A stretch of 64,000 nt of DNA, from NCBI RefSeq assembly GCF_036226925.1, contig NZ_CP109031.1, positions 3,720,001-3,784,000 of the forward strand. Direction: 5' to 3'. Positions 51,863 to 61,803 of this stretch are shown piece by piece. The DNA comes from Streptomyces sp. NBC_00659 (GTDB lineage Bacteria > Actinomycetota > Actinomycetes > Streptomycetales > Streptomycetaceae). The stretch's first letter is position 1, and every line of letters begins with the position of its first letter. The notes beneath the pieces were generated by a model. The model did not search any database and had not been told where the DNA came from. It saw only the letters and a list, made by a program, of their open reading frames with translations. Both the position numbers and the translations under genes were made by a program.

Positions 51863-52770
51863 TCACGGCCAGGGATTCAGCCCCTCGGACCGCCGCTGGG
51901 TGTGGCCCGGTGTCGGGTCCAGGTACACCCTGCTCACCGAGGGGAGCACCGACCGGATCCGCTCCTCGGCCCGAGCGCGGCCGAGCCCTCCATGACGACG
52001 GCCTTGACCGCGGTGTCGGGGGCGCGCCGGAGGTAGGTCCGGAAGGGGGCGTCGACCCGGGCGCCCTCACCGCGTGTCTGCCGCAGTCCCGTCCGGAGGG
52101 AGAAGCCCTCCAGACAGAATGCGACGGCCAGCATGATGTACGACACCAGCGGGGCGCCAGGCTCCTCCCCGGCGACCAGGGTGTGGACGCCGTCGTAGAT
52201 GGAGAAGACCGCGCCGCCGACGAAGGCGGCGAGCAGGGCCCAGATTTGACGCCCTCACCTGCCAGAGGGCAGGTGATTCCGGTCCGTACTGCTCCGCAGC
52301 ACCACCATGGGTTCCTGTTTCACGGGCCTCCGCCGACCGGTGAAGGTCGGTCTTACGTGGCCTCCGCAGGCCTGACTTCCCGCCCGTCCGGCGGTAGGCC
52401 GGACAACTCTGTTGTCCGGCAAGGCGATCCTAGCCATGCCGCTGCGGCTCTCCGGGCCGCTATGAACAGGATGCCCTTCACCTTCACCCTGAAGGGTGGA
52501 GTACTGGGCAAGTGTTCGGTAGCGCTCGGGTCCGTAGCCGAGCGGATGGTCCCCGTCCGCCGGCTTCTCGCTCCGTTTCAGTGCCGTGAGCAGCAGCAGT
52601 TCCGTGACGGTGTCGGCGACGGAGTGGGCGGCCTCCGACAGCATCGCGCTGGAGCCGCTGATGACACCGGCGACCGCCTTGGCGACGGCGATCCCGAGAT
52701 TGGCCGCGGCGGCGACGATCACCGTGAAGACGCTCTCGCCGCTGCCGGAGTCCTGCGCTGCGTCGGTCAT
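51863..52770 (-). pseudogene. Cation diffusion facilitator transporter, disrupted
   Basis: The N-terminus is intact from the ATG at 52770: two helices (VFTVIVAAAANLGIAVAKA, MLSEAAHSVADTVTELLLL) and HPLGYGPERY. The frame is interrupted at 52518/52519 by a 273-bp insertion and resumes at 52245 with WALLAAFVGGAVFSIYDG, then SYIMLAVAFCLEGFSLRTG. At about 51985 the frame jumps from VMEGSAAL to the usual C-terminus EERIRSVLPSVSRVYLDPTP, so roughly 100 central codons are deleted, and the frame is shifted. It would have exported Zn, Fe or Mn; it cannot now make a full transporter. Confidence 0.88.
52246..52518 (-). mobile_element. 273-bp IS200/IS605-type miniature element with TnpB C-terminal remnant
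   Basis: The element replaces nothing in the host gene: ERY before it and WALLAAF after it are contiguous in the transporter. Read leftwards it begins after GCTAC, and its other end is TCAA, as in IS608-type right ends. Its inner sequence encodes a tail like a TnpB C-terminus (SQACGGHVRPTF, VKQEPMVV). Palindromes lie near the ends: CACCCT/AGGGTG at 52485-52498, GCCGGACAAC/GTTGTCCGGC at 52398-52420 and TCACCTGCC/GGCAGGTGA at 52255-52276. There is no target duplication, as expected for this family. It is non-autonomous: no TnpA and no complete TnpB. Confidence 0.7.
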
Positions 52771-52793
52771 GCCCCAGTCTTACCGGGCCACGC

Positions 52794-53666
52794 CTACCGG
52801 GGGACGCGAACCACGCCCTCCTGGATCACCGAGATGGCCAGCCGGCCGTCCTGGGTGTAGATGCGGGCCTGGCCGAGGCCCCGGCCGCCCGAGGCGGACG
52901 GCGACTCCTGGTCGTACAGCAGCCATTCGTCGGCGCGGAAGGGGCGGTGGAACCACATCGCGTGGTCGAGCGAGGCGCCGACGACGTCGCCGGTCACCCA
53001 GCCGCCGCGCCCGTGCGCGAGCAGGATGGAGTCGAGGAGCGTCATGTCCGAGACGTAGGTCGCGAGGACGACGTGCAGCAGCGGGTCGTCCGCGAGCTTG
53101 CCGTTGGTGCGGAACCACACCTGGGAGCGCGGCTCGCGGGCCTCGCCGACGGTGGCGTACGGCGGTGCGTCGACGTAGCGCAGATCGACGGACTCGCGGG
53201 CCTCCAGGATGCGCTCCACGACCTCGGCGTCGGTGAAGACGTCGGCGTACAGCGGAAGCAGTTCGGCGGCCGTGGGCAGCGTCTCCGGGTCGGGCGCGGG
53301 CGGCATCGGGGCCTGGTGCTCCATGCCCTCCTCGTACGTCTGGAAGGACGCGGAGAGGTGGAAGATCGGCTGTCCGTGCTGGACCGCGACCACCCTGCGG
53401 GTGGTGAAGGAGCGGCCGTCGCGGATGCGGTCCACGGAGTACACGATGGGTGCGCCGGGGTCGCCGATCCGCAGGAAGTACGCGTGCAGGGAGTGGGCGA
53501 GCCGGTCCTCGGGGACCGTGCGCCCGGCGGCGACCAGCGCCTGCGCCGCCACCTGTCCGCCGAAGACCCGGGGGACGACGGCGGACCGGGAACGGCCGCG
53601 GAAGATGTCCTCCTCGATCCGCTCGAGATCGAGCAGATCGAGGAGGGACTGAAGTGCCTCGCTCAT
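52794..53666 (-). CDS. tesB: Acyl-CoA thioesterase II
   Basis: A 290-residue double-hotdog thioesterase that hydrolyses medium- and long-chain acyl-CoA. Seen: RVFGGQVAAQALVAA and HSLHAYFLRIGDP in the first hotdog, SLDHAMWFHRPFRADEWLLY in the second, and VIQEG near the end with the Gln of the Asp-Thr-Gln site. The ATG at 53666 is used. It lies 34 bp after the acyl-CoA dehydrogenase gene and is probably co-transcribed with it. Confidence 0.93.
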   Translation of the reverse strand: MSEALQSLLDLLDLERIEEDIFRGRSRSAVVPRVFGGQVAAQALVAAGRTVPEDRLAHSLHAYFLRIGDPGAPIVYSVDRIRDGRSFTTRRVVAVQHGQPIFHLSASFQTYEEGMEHQAPMPPAPDPETLPTAAELLPLYADVFTDAEVVERILEARESVDLRYVDAPPYATVGEAREPRSQVWFRTNGKLADDPLLHVVLATYVSDMTLLDSILLAHGRGGWVTGDVVGASLDHAMWFHRPFRADEWLLYDQESPSASGGRGLGQARIYTQDGRLAISVIQEGVVRVPR

Positions 53667-53700
53667 AAGGCAGTTGTACCGCGCAGTCTTTTCGCGGGCC

Positions 53701-54858
53701 TTACAGGCCCATGTCCTTGGCGATGATCGTCTTCATGATCTCGCTGGTCCCGCCGTAGATGCGGTTGACCCGGTTGTCCGCGTACAGGCGGGCGATCGGG
53801 TACTCGTTCATGAAGCCGTAGCCGCCGTGGAGCTGGAGGCAGCGGTCGATGACGCGGTGCGCGACCTCGGTGCAGAACAGCTTGGCGCTGGCGGCCTCGG
53901 CCGGGGTCAGCTCACCGGCGTCGAGGGCCTCCAGGGCGCGGTCGGCGACGGCCTCGGCCGCGTCCACCTCGGCCTGGCAGGCGGCCAGCTCGAACTTGGT
54001 GTTCTGGAAGGAGGCGACCGACTTGCCGAAGACGGTGCGCTCCTGGACGTACTCCTTGGCGAACCGGACGGCGGCCTTGGCCTGCGCGTAGGCGCCGAAG
54101 GCGATGCCCCAGCGCTCGGAGGCGAGGTTGTGGCCGAGGTAGTAGAAGCCCTTGTTCTCCTCGCCGAGGAGGTCCTCGACGGGCACCTTCACGTCGACGA
54201 ACGCCAGCTCGGCGGTGTCGGAGGTCCGCAGGCCGAGCTTGTCGAGCTTGCGGCCGATGGAGTAGCCCTCGGACTTGGTGTCCACGGCGAACAGGGAGAT
54301 ACCGAAGCGGCGGTCCTCGGCGGTGGGCGCGGAGGTGCGGGCGCAGACGATCACGCGGTCGGCGTGGACGCCACCGGTGATGAAGGTCTTGGAACCGTTG
54401 AGGACGTAGTGCGTGCCGTCCTCGGAGAGCTTGGCGGTGGTCTTCATGCCCGCGAGGTCGGAGCCGGTGCCCGGCTCGGTCATCGCGAGGGCCCACATCT
54501 CCTCGGCGCTGACGAACTTCGGCAGGAAGCGCTTCTTCTGCTCTTCGGTGGCGAGCGACTTGAGGTAGGGCAGGCCGAGCAGCACGTGCACACCCGAGCC
54601 GCCGAACTGGACACCGGCGCGCGCGGTCTCCTCGTACATCACGGCTTCGAACTTGTACGAGTCGATGCCGGCGCCGCCGAACTCCTCGTCCACGCGGATG
54701 CCGAAGACGCCGAGCTCGGCGAGCTTGTAGTAGAAGTCGCGCGGCGCCTGGCCGGCGGCGAACCACTCGTCGTAGACCGGGACGACCTCGGCCTCGATGA
54801 AGGCGCGCAGGGTCTCCCGGAACGCCTCGTGGTCCTCGTTGAACACAGTACGGCGCAC
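53701..54858 (-). CDS. Acyl-CoA dehydrogenase
   Basis: A 385-residue FAD enzyme that introduces the 2,3 double bond into an acyl-CoA. FAD- and CoA-binding motifs: ALAMTEPGTGSDLAGM, GSKTFITGG, QLHGGYGFMNEYPIARLYAD and IYGGTSEIMK. The position that is Glu in EGTSEIQ of short-chain enzymes is Gly here, so the catalytic base must lie elsewhere, as in isovaleryl- and long-chain-type members. The GTG at 54858 is favoured because GGAGG precedes it by seven bases; a GTG at 54867 is in frame. An AAGCGCTT core (54896-54903) upstream may be a regulatory site. Confidence 0.92.
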   Translation of the reverse strand: MRRTVFNEDHEAFRETLRAFIEAEVVPVYDEWFAAGQAPRDFYYKLAELGVFGIRVDEEFGGAGIDSYKFEAVMYEETARAGVQFGGSGVHVLLGLPYLKSLATEEQKKRFLPKFVSAEEMWALAMTEPGTGSDLAGMKTTAKLSEDGTHYVLNGSKTFITGGVHADRVIVCARTSAPTAEDRRFGISLFAVDTKSEGYSIGRKLDKLGLRTSDTAELAFVDVKVPVEDLLGEENKGFYYLGHNLASERWGIAFGAYAQAKAAVRFAKEYVQERTVFGKSVASFQNTKFELAACQAEVDAAEAVADRALEALDAGELTPAEAASAKLFCTEVAHRVIDRCLQLHGGYGFMNEYPIARLYADNRVNRIYGGTSEIMKTIIAKDMGL

Positions 54859-54895
54859 CGCCGCCACCTCCGCCTGGATACCTGGGGTTATTTCT

Positions 54896-54903
54896 AAGCG
54901 CTT
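54896..54903. promoter_or_regulatory. Possible operator upstream of the acyl-CoA dehydrogenase
   Basis: The palindromic core AAGCGCTT within CTAAGCGCTTGCTCAG lies about 40 bp upstream of the start codon. Similar elements precede fatty-acid degradation genes in actinobacteria, where TetR-type regulators bind. This is a short motif and therefore tentative. Confidence 0.35.
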
Positions 54904-54967
54904 GCTCAGATACGAGGTTACCCGTCGGTCACGAGCGCCGTCCAGGGGTCGCCCCCCGAGACGCTCG

Positions 54968-55618
54968 TCACGCCCCGGGCGTCACGGGAACCACGGGAAC
55001 CTCAGAGACCACGATGGCTGCCTCGGGAACCGTGGCCGCCGCGCCGAAGGCCCCCCGCGCCATCCGGTGCAGCAGCTCGGCGGTCCCCGCGCGCCCCGGG
55101 AGCGCGCCCGGCCGCCCCAGGTGGGGGGTCGAGTTCAGCAGACCGAAGACCGAGTGCACGGACGAACGGGCCGCAGGCTCGGTGAGCTCCGGGTACACGT
55201 CACGGACCACCTGCACCCACAGCTCGACGTACTGGCGCTGGAGCTGGCGCACGAGCTTGCGGTCGCTGTCCCGCAGGCGGTCCAGCTCGCGGTCGTGCAG
55301 GGTGATCAGAGGGCGGTCGTCGAGCGCGAAGTCGATGTGCCCCTCGATGAGCGAGTCGAGGAGCGTCTCCGCGCCCCCGTCGGCCTCCGCCACCCGGCGC
55401 CTGCCGCCCGTGAGCAGCTGCCCACTGATCCCCACCAGCAGTTCGGCGAGCATCGCGTCCTTGCCGGCGAAGTGCCGGTAGAGACCGGGGCCGCTGATAC
55501 CGACCGCCGCTCCTATCTCATCCACTCCCACGCCGTGGAAACCGCGCTCGGCGAAGAGCCGGGCGGCTTCCCTGAGGATCTGCTCGCGCCGGGTGGGGGC
55601 GTCTGTTCTGGTGGCCAT
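54968..55618 (-). CDS. TetR family transcriptional regulator
   Basis: A 216-residue repressor. The N-terminal helix-turn-helix reads REQILREAARLFAERGFHG, then VDEIGAAVGISGPGLYRHFA. The C-terminal domain is longer than average and ends in a hydrophobic Val/Pro tail. The gene is divergent from the leucine-degradation operon across a 97-bp gap with two similar palindromes, so it probably represses that operon and itself, with an acyl-CoA as likely inducer. Confidence 0.92.
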   Translation of the reverse strand: MATRTDAPTRREQILREAARLFAERGFHGVGVDEIGAAVGISGPGLYRHFAGKDAMLAELLVGISGQLLTGGRRRVAEADGGAETLLDSLIEGHIDFALDDRPLITLHDRELDRLRDSDRKLVRQLQRQYVELWVQVVRDVYPELTEPAARSSVHSVFGLLNSTPHLGRPGALPGRAGTAELLHRMARGAFGAAATVPEAAIVVSEVPVVPVTPGA

Positions 55619-55640
55619 GAAATCAATTCTAGACAGGCGG

Positions 55641-55685
55641 GTTAGCGGTCGTTAACCTGAAGGAGTTGCGTTAACGCTCATTAAC
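55641..55685. promoter_or_regulatory. Paired TetR-type operators
   Basis: GTTAGCGGTCGTTAAC (55641-55656) and GTTAACGCTCATTAAC (55670-55685) are near-palindromes of the same consensus, each with one mismatch, with starts 29 bp apart between divergent genes. Double sites of this kind are typical for autoregulated TetR repressors. Confidence 0.65.
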
Positions 55686-55715
55686 TGGTCGATCACCTGG
55701 TGAGGGGACCGCAGG

Positions 55716-57332
55716 ATGCAAGAGGCACCGGAGCTGACGAGCGCGGCAGACCCCGCGTCGGAGGCCTGGAGGGCCAACGAGGCGGCACACCGCGCGCTGG
55801 GCGAGGAGCTGCGCCACAAGCTGGCCGCGGCGCGGCTCGGCGGCGGCGAGAAGGCACGCGCGCGGCACACCGCGCGCGGCAAGCTGCTGCCCCGCGACCG
55901 TGTGGACGCCCTGCTCGACCCCGGCTCCCCGTTCCTGGAGCTGGCGCCGCTCGCCGCCGACGGGATGTACGACGGGGCGGCCCCGGCCGCCGGTGTCATC
56001 GCCGGGATCGGCCGGGTGAGCGGGCGCGAGTGCGTGATCGTCGCCAACGACGCCACCGTCAAGGGCGGCACGTACTACCCGATGACGGTGAAGAAGCACC
56101 TGCGCGCCCAGGAGGTGGCGCTGGAGAACCGTCTGCCCTGTCTGTATCTCGTCGACTCCGGAGGCGCCTTCCTGCCCATGCAGGACGAGGTGTTCCCCGA
56201 CCGCGAGCACTTCGGGCGGATCTTCTACAACCAGGCGCGGATGTCCGGCGCCGGGATCCCGCAGATCGCGGCCGTTCTCGGCTCCTGCACGGCCGGCGGC
56301 GCGTATGTGCCGGCGATGAGCGACGAGGCCGTGATCGTCCGCAACCAGGGGACGATCTTCCTGGGCGGGCCCCCTCTGGTGAAGGCCGCCACCGGTGAGG
56401 TGGTGACCGCCGAGGAACTGGGCGGCGGCGAGGTCCACTCCAGGATCTCCGGCGTCACCGACCACCTCGCCGAGGACGACGCGCACGCGCTGCGGATCGT
56501 GCGCACCATCGTCGCCACACTCCCCGCGCGCGGGAAGCTCCCCTGGGAGGTCACCGCGGCGGCGGAGCCCAAGGTCGACCCGTACGGGCTGTACGGCGCG
56601 GTGCCGGTCGACTCCCGCACCCCCTACGACGTACGCGAGGTCATCGCGCGCGTGGTCGACGGCTCGCGCTTCGCCGAGTTCAAGGCCGAGTTCGGGCAGA
56701 CCCTGGTCACCGGCTTCGCCCGGATCCACGGGCACCCGGTCGGGATCGTCGCCAACAACGGCATCCTGTTCTCCGAGTCCGCCCAGAAGGGCGCCCACTT
56801 CATCGAGCTGTGCGACCAGCGCGGCATCCCGCTGGTGTTCCTGCAGAACATCTCCGGGTTCATGGTGGGCCGCCAGTACGAGGCCGGCGGCATCGCCAAG
56901 CACGGCGCGAAGATGGTGACGGCCGTCGCCTGCACCCGCGTGCCGAAGCTGACCGTCGTGATCGGCGGCTCGTACGGCGCGGGCAACTACTCCATGTGCG
57001 GCCGGGCGTACTCGCCGCGCTTCCTGTGGATGTGGCCCGGCGCCAAGATCTCCGTGATGGGCGGCGAGCAGGCCTCCTCGGTCCTCGCGACCGTCAAGCG
57101 CGACCAGATCGAGGCGCGCGGCGAGTCCTGGCCGGCCGCGGACGAAGAGGACTTCAAGGACCCGATCCGCCGGCAGTACGAGCAGCAGGGCAACGCCTAC
57201 TACGCGAGCGCCCGGCTCTGGGACGACGGAGTGATCGACCCGATGGAGACCCGGCAGGTCCTCGGACTCGCCTTGACCGCCTGCGCCAACGCGCCCCTGG
57301 GTGACCCCCAGTTCGGCGTCTTCCGGATGTGA
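55716..57332 (+). CDS. Acyl-CoA carboxylase carboxyltransferase subunit (methylcrotonyl-CoA type)
   Basis: The 538-residue beta subunit of a biotin-dependent carboxylase; in this setting it probably carboxylates 3-methylcrotonyl-CoA in leucine degradation. Seen: the acyl-CoA oxyanion region [35 protein letters not shown], and [15 protein letters not shown] with [20 protein letters not shown] for the carboxybiotin side. The ATG at 55716 begins the operon. The next gene starts nine bases after its stop. Confidence 0.92.
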   Translation: MQEAPELTSAADPASEAWRANEAAHRALGEELRHKLAAARLGGGEKARARHTARGKLLPRDRVDALLDPGSPFLELAPLAADGMYDGAAPAAGVIAGIGRVSGRECVIVANDATVKGGTYYPMTVKKHLRAQEVALENRLPCLYLVDSGGAFLPMQDEVFPDREHFGRIFYNQARMSGAGIPQIAAVLGSCTAGGAYVPAMSDEAVIVRNQGTIFLGGPPLVKAATGEVVTAEELGGGEVHSRISGVTDHLAEDDAHALRIVRTIVATLPARGKLPWEVTAAAEPKVDPYGLYGAVPVDSRTPYDVREVIARVVDGSRFAEFKAEFGQTLVTGFARIHGHPVGIVANNGILFSESAQKGAHFIELCDQRGIPLVFLQNISGFMVGRQYEAGGIAKHGAKMVTAVACTRVPKLTVVIGGSYGAGNYSMCGRAYSPRFLWMWPGAKISVMGGEQASSVLATVKRDQIEARGESWPAADEEDFKDPIRRQYEQQGNAYYASARLWDDGVIDPMETRQVLGLALTACANAPLGDPQFGVFRM

Positions 57333-57340
57333 GGGGACCC

Positions 57341-59275
57341 ATGTTCGACACAGTGCTTGTGGCCAACCGGGGTGAGATCGCCGTACGCGTCATCCGCACC
57401 CTGCGCGCGCTCGGCGTGCGCTCGGTGGCCGTCTTCTCGGACGCGGACGCGGACGCCCGGCACGTCCGGGAGGCCGACACGGCGGTGCGGATCGGACCGG
57501 CGCCCGCGTCTCAGAGCTATCTGTCGGTGGAGCGGCTGCTGGAGGCGGCGGCCCGCACCGGCGCCCAGGCGGTGCACCCGGGGTACGGCTTCCTCGCCGA
57601 GAACGCCGCCTTCGCGCGGGCCTGCGCGGAGGCCGGGCTGGTCTTCATCGGCCCGTCCGCCGAGGCGATCTCCCTGATGGGCGACAAGATCCGCGCCAAG
57701 GAGACGGTGAAGGCGGCCGGGGTCCCGGTCGTCCCCGGCTCCTCGGGCAGCGGTCTGACGGACGCGGAGCTGATCGCGGCCGCCCGTGAGATCGGCGTCC
57801 CGGTGCTCCTGAAGCCGAGCGCGGGCGGTGGCGGCAAGGGCATGCGCCTGGTGCGGGACATCGGGGTCCTGGCCGACGAGATCGCCGCCGCCCGGCGTGA
57901 GGCGCGGGCCTCCTTCGGCGACGACACGCTTCTCGTCGAGCGCTGGGTCGACCGGCCCCGGCACATCGAGATCCAGGTCCTGGCGGACGGGCACGGCAAC
58001 GTCGTGCACCTGGGCGAGCGCGAGTGCTCCCTCCAGCGCCGCCACCAGAAGATCATCGAGGAGGCGCCCAGTGTGCTCCTCGACGACGCCACCCGCGCCG
58101 CGATGGGAGAGGCGGCCGTCCAGGCGGCCCGCTCCTGCGGCTACCGGGGCGCGGGCACGGTGGAGTTCATCGTCCCCGGCGGCGACCCGTCCTCGTACTA
58201 CTTCATGGAGATGAACACCCGCCTCCAGGTGGAGCACCCGGTCACCGAGCTGGTCACGGGCCTCGACCTCGTCGAGTGGCAGCTGCGGGTCGCCGCCGGC
58301 GAGCACCTGCCGTACGCGCAGGAGGACATCAGCCTCACCGGGCACGCGGTGGAGGCCCGGATCTGCGCCGAGGACCCGGCGCGCGGCTTCCTCCCCTCCG
58401 GGGGCACCGTGCTCGCGCTGCACGAGCCGCAGGGCGACGGGGTGCGCACCGACTCGGGCCTGACGGAGGGCACCGAGGTCGGCAGCCTCTACGACCCGAT
58501 GCTCTCCAAGGTCATCGCGTACGGCCCCGACCGCCCGACGGCGCTGCGCCGGCTCCGGGCCGCCCTCGCCGACACGGTCACCCTGGGCGTCCAGACGAAC
58601 GCGGGCTTCCTGCGCCGTCTGCTGGCCCACCCGGACGTGGTGGCCGGCGACCTGGACACCGGTCTGGTCGAGCGGGAGGCGGAGGGCCTGGTCCCGGACG
58701 GGGTGCCCGAGGAGGTGTACGAGGCGGCGGCGGCCGTCCGGCTCGCCGCCCTGGCGCCTGCGGGCGAGGGCTGGACCGACCCGTTCTCGGTGCCGAGCGG
58801 CTGGCGGCTCGGCGGCACGCCGAAGCCGGTCGGCTTCTGCCTGCGCGTCCTCGACCCCGTGGAGTACACCCCGCGCGGCACCCACACGGTCACCGCCGAC
58901 CGGGTCGCGGTGACGCTCGACGGGGTGCGGCACACCTTCCACCGCGCCGCCGACTGGATCGGCCGCGACGGCGACGCCTGGCACGTGCGCGATCACGACC
59001 CGGTGGCCGCGTCGCTCACCGGAGCCGCGCACGCCGGTGCCGACTCGCTGACCGCGCCCATGCCCGGCACGGTGACCGTCGTGAAGGTCGCCGTCGGCGA
59101 CGAGGTGGCCGCCGGACAGAGCCTGCTCGTGGTCGAGGCGATGAAGATGGAGCACGTCATCTCCGCGCCGCACGCCGGGACCGTCAGCGAACTGGACGTC
59201 ACACCGGGCACCACCGTCGCCATGGACCAGATCCTGGCGGTCATCACCCCCGTGGAGGAGGCGGAGACGGCATGA
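57341..59275 (+). CDS. Biotin carboxylase/biotin carrier subunit
   Basis: The 644-residue alpha subunit that carboxylates biotin with ATP and bicarbonate and carries it to the partner subunit. The biotin carboxylase domain shows [28 protein letters not shown] and [14 protein letters not shown]. The carrier domain at the C-terminus has [10 protein letters not shown] with the biotinylated Lys. The ATG at 57341 follows GAGGGG. Its stop overlaps the ATG of the HMG-CoA lyase gene as ATGA. Confidence 0.95.
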   Translation: MFDTVLVANRGEIAVRVIRTLRALGVRSVAVFSDADADARHVREADTAVRIGPAPASQSYLSVERLLEAAARTGAQAVHPGYGFLAENAAFARACAEAGLVFIGPSAEAISLMGDKIRAKETVKAAGVPVVPGSSGSGLTDAELIAAAREIGVPVLLKPSAGGGGKGMRLVRDIGVLADEIAAARREARASFGDDTLLVERWVDRPRHIEIQVLADGHGNVVHLGERECSLQRRHQKIIEEAPSVLLDDATRAAMGEAAVQAARSCGYRGAGTVEFIVPGGDPSSYYFMEMNTRLQVEHPVTELVTGLDLVEWQLRVAAGEHLPYAQEDISLTGHAVEARICAEDPARGFLPSGGTVLALHEPQGDGVRTDSGLTEGTEVGSLYDPMLSKVIAYGPDRPTALRRLRAALADTVTLGVQTNAGFLRRLLAHPDVVAGDLDTGLVEREAEGLVPDGVPEEVYEAAAAVRLAALAPAGEGWTDPFSVPSGWRLGGTPKPVGFCLRVLDPVEYTPRGTHTVTADRVAVTLDGVRHTFHRAADWIGRDGDAWHVRDHDPVAASLTGAAHAGADSLTAPMPGTVTVVKVAVGDEVAAGQSLLVVEAMKMEHVISAPHAGTVSELDVTPGTTVAMDQILAVITPVEEAETA

Positions 59276-60231
59276 GCACTTCCGAACTGGGCCTGCCGAT
59301 GGCCGTACCGGCGCAGGACCTGCCCGCGCGGGTGCGGATCTACGAGGTCGGCGCGCGCGACGGGCTCCAGAACGAGAAGGCGACCGTACCGACCGAGGTG
59401 AAGGCGGAGTTCATCCGGCGCCTCGCGGACTCGGGGCTGACCACGATCGAGGCGACCAGCTTCGTCCACCCCAGGTGGGTTCCCCAACTGGCCGACGCGG
59501 AACAGCTGTTCCCGCAGGTGGCCGACCTGCCGGTGGCGCTTCCGGTGCTGGTGCCGAACGAACGCGGGCTGGAGCGGGCGCTGGCGCTCGGCGCCCGGCA
59601 CGTGGCGGTCTTCGCCAGCGCGACGGAGTCCTTCGCGAAGGCCAACCTCAACCGGACGGTCGACGAGTCGCTCGCCATGTTCGAGCCGGTGGTGAGCCGC
59701 GCGAAGGACGCCGGCCGCGCGGTCCGCGGCTATGTCTCGATGTGCTTCGGCGACCCGTGGGAGGGGCCCGTCCCGGTCCATCAGGTCGTCCGCGTGTGCA
59801 AGGCGCTGAGGGACATGGGCTGTGACGAGCTGAGCCTCGGCGACACGATCGGCGTGGCGACTCCGGGCCATGTGCAGGCCCTGCTCGCCGAGCTGAACGA
59901 GGAGGGCGTGCCCACCAGCGCGCTCGGCGTGCACTTCCACGACACCTACGGCCAGGCGCTCTCCAACACCCTGGCCGCTCTCCAGCACGGCGTCGCCACC
60001 GTCGACGCCTCCGCGGGCGGCCTCGGCGGCTGCCCGTACGCGAAGTCCGCGACGGGCAACCTCGCGACGGAAGACCTCGTATGGATGCTCCAAGGCCTCG
60101 GTATCGACACCGGGGTCGACCTCGGCCGCCTCACCGCCACAAGCGTGTGGATGGCCGGACAACTGGGCCGACCCAGCCCGTCCCGCACCGTCAAAGCACT
60201 CGGTAAAACGACTCAGTCCCACCAGGAGTGA
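59272..60231 (+). CDS. hmgL: Hydroxymethylglutaryl-CoA lyase
   Basis: A 319-residue enzyme that splits HMG-CoA to acetoacetate and acetyl-CoA, the last step of leucine degradation. Seen: [13 protein letters not shown] with catalytic Arg-Asp, [27 protein letters not shown] and GGLGGCPYA with the reactive Cys. The start ATG at 59272 overlaps the previous stop. It is followed after five bases by an acyl-CoA dehydrogenase gene. Confidence 0.93.
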   Translation: MSTSELGLPMAVPAQDLPARVRIYEVGARDGLQNEKATVPTEVKAEFIRRLADSGLTTIEATSFVHPRWVPQLADAEQLFPQVADLPVALPVLVPNERGLERALALGARHVAVFASATESFAKANLNRTVDESLAMFEPVVSRAKDAGRAVRGYVSMCFGDPWEGPVPVHQVVRVCKALRDMGCDELSLGDTIGVATPGHVQALLAELNEEGVPTSALGVHFHDTYGQALSNTLAALQHGVATVDASAGGLGGCPYAKSATGNLATEDLVWMLQGLGIDTGVDLGRLTATSVWMAGQLGRPSPSRTVKALGKTTQSHQE

Positions 60232-60236
60232 TCCGC

Positions 60237-61403
60237 ATGTCCCTGGACCACCGTCTCTCCCCCGAACTCGAAGAACTCCGCCGTACGGTCGAGGCGTTCG
60301 CCCACGACGTCGTGGCGCCGAAGATCGGCGACTTCTACGAGCGGCACGAGTTCCCGTACGAGATCGTGCGGGAGATGGGCCGCATGGGCCTGTTCGGGCT
60401 GCCGTTCCCCGAGGAGTACGGCGGCATGGGCGGCGACTACCTCGCGCTCGGCATCGTTCTGGAGGAGCTGGCCCGGGTCGACTCCTCCGTGGCCATCACC
60501 CTGGAGGCGGGCGTCTCGCTGGGCGCCATGCCGATCCACCTCTTCGGCACCGAGGAGCAGAAGCGGGAGTGGCTCCCCCGGCTCTGCTCCGGCGAGATCC
60601 TGGGCGCCTTCGGCCTGACCGAGCCGGACGGCGGCTCGGACGCGGGCGCGACCCGTACGACGGCGCGCCTCGACCCCGAGACGAACGAGTGGGTCATCAA
60701 CGGCAGCAAGTGCTTCATCACCAACTCCGGCACCGACATCACGGGCCTGGTGACGGTCACCGCGGTCACCGGCCGCAAGCCCGACGGCAAGCCGCTGATC
60801 TCGGCCATCATCGTCCCCTCCGGCACCCCGGGCTTCACGGTCGCGGCCCCGTACTCGAAGGTCGGCTGGAACGCCTCCGACACCCGTGAGCTGTCCTTCG
60901 CGGACGTGCGGGTCCCGGCGGCCAACCTGCTCGGCGAGGAGGGCCGCGGCTACGCGCAGTTCCTGCGCATCCTGGACGAGGGCCGCATCGCCATCGCGGC
61001 GCTGGCCACGGGACTCGCGCAGGGCTGTGTCGACGAGTCGGTCAAGTACGCCCAGGAGCGGCACGCGTTCGGACGCCCGATCGGCGCCAACCAGGCGATC
61101 CAGTTCAAGATCGCCGACATGGAGATGAAGGCCCACATGGCCCGCGTGGGCTGGCGCGACGCCGCGTCCCGTCTCGTGGCGGGCGAGCCCTTCAAGAAGG
61201 AGGCGGCCATCGCCAAGCTGTACTCCTCCACGATCGCCGTCGACAACGCCCGTGAGGCCACCCAGGTCCACGGCGGCTACGGCTTCATGAACGAGTACCC
61301 GGTCGCCCGCATGTGGCGCGACTCCAAGATCCTGGAGATCGGCGAGGGTACGAGCGAGGTCCAGCGGATGCTGATCGCCCGGGAGCTGGGGCTCACGGGC
61401 TGA
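60237..61403 (+). CDS. Acyl-CoA dehydrogenase (isovaleryl-CoA type by context)
   Basis: A 388-residue FAD enzyme and the last gene of the leucine operon. Seen: AFGLTEPDGGSDAGATRT, GSKCFITNSG, QVHGGYGFMNEYPVARMWRD and GEGTSEVQRMLIARELGL, the last keeping the catalytic Glu of short-chain/branched-chain types. Context with methylcrotonyl-CoA carboxylase and HMG-CoA lyase supports isovaleryl-CoA or another branched-chain substrate. The ATG at 60237 has AGGAG eight bases upstream. Confidence 0.92.
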   Translation: MSLDHRLSPELEELRRTVEAFAHDVVAPKIGDFYERHEFPYEIVREMGRMGLFGLPFPEEYGGMGGDYLALGIVLEELARVDSSVAITLEAGVSLGAMPIHLFGTEEQKREWLPRLCSGEILGAFGLTEPDGGSDAGATRTTARLDPETNEWVINGSKCFITNSGTDITGLVTVTAVTGRKPDGKPLISAIIVPSGTPGFTVAAPYSKVGWNASDTRELSFADVRVPAANLLGEEGRGYAQFLRILDEGRIAIAALATGLAQGCVDESVKYAQERHAFGRPIGANQAIQFKIADMEMKAHMARVGWRDAASRLVAGEPFKKEAAIAKLYSSTIAVDNAREATQVHGGYGFMNEYPVARMWRDSKILEIGEGTSEVQRMLIARELGLTG

Positions 61404-61416
61404 TCCCGGCACCGTG

Positions 61417-61450
61417 CCCGCGGCTCCCGGACACCACCGGGGGCCGCGGG
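61417..61450 (+). terminator. Terminator of the leucine operon
   Basis: A 14-bp stem with one T-G pair (61417-61430 with 61437-61450) begins 14 bp after the stop of the last gene. Confidence 0.7.
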
Positions 61451-61495
61451 ACGTGGGGCGCACGGCCGGACGTCTGGTCCGGATCTGGTCTGCTG

Positions 61496-61515
61496 AGGTC
61501 AGGTCAGGTCAGGTC
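61496..61515. repeat. Four tandem AGGTC units
   Basis: AGGTC is repeated four times without spacers upstream of desE. No role is evident. Confidence 0.6.
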
Positions 61516-61731
61516 GGAGCGCAGTCGGCCCGCGGCCACCCGCGTCCGCCCGCCGTCGCCCCTCCACGTCTTACGGCCCATCAACTCTTGCTGGAACAAG
61601 GGTTGTTGAAGTGCTTCGAGAGACGGTGAAGGGAGATCGACAACCGATATCGGCAGGCGTGCACGCCGGCCTGCGACACGGCGAGTCCGGCACCCGGGCC
61701 CGGCGGCGGCACCCGCCCTCTGGACACGAGC

Positions 61732-61750
61732 TGAGGTTAGGCTAACCTAC
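61732..61750. promoter_or_regulatory. Iron box upstream of desE
   Basis: TGAGGTTAGGCTAACCTAC matches the Streptomyces DmdR/IdeR iron-box consensus, with a perfect AGGTTAG-G-CTAACCT core at 61734-61748. It lies 54 bp before the desE start, so iron-loaded regulator should repress the gene. Confidence 0.9.
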
Positions 61751-61803
61751 CTTCGAACGAGTCCGGCGGGCGCTCCCGCCCCGTGTCGAAAGCAGCCACA
61801 CTC

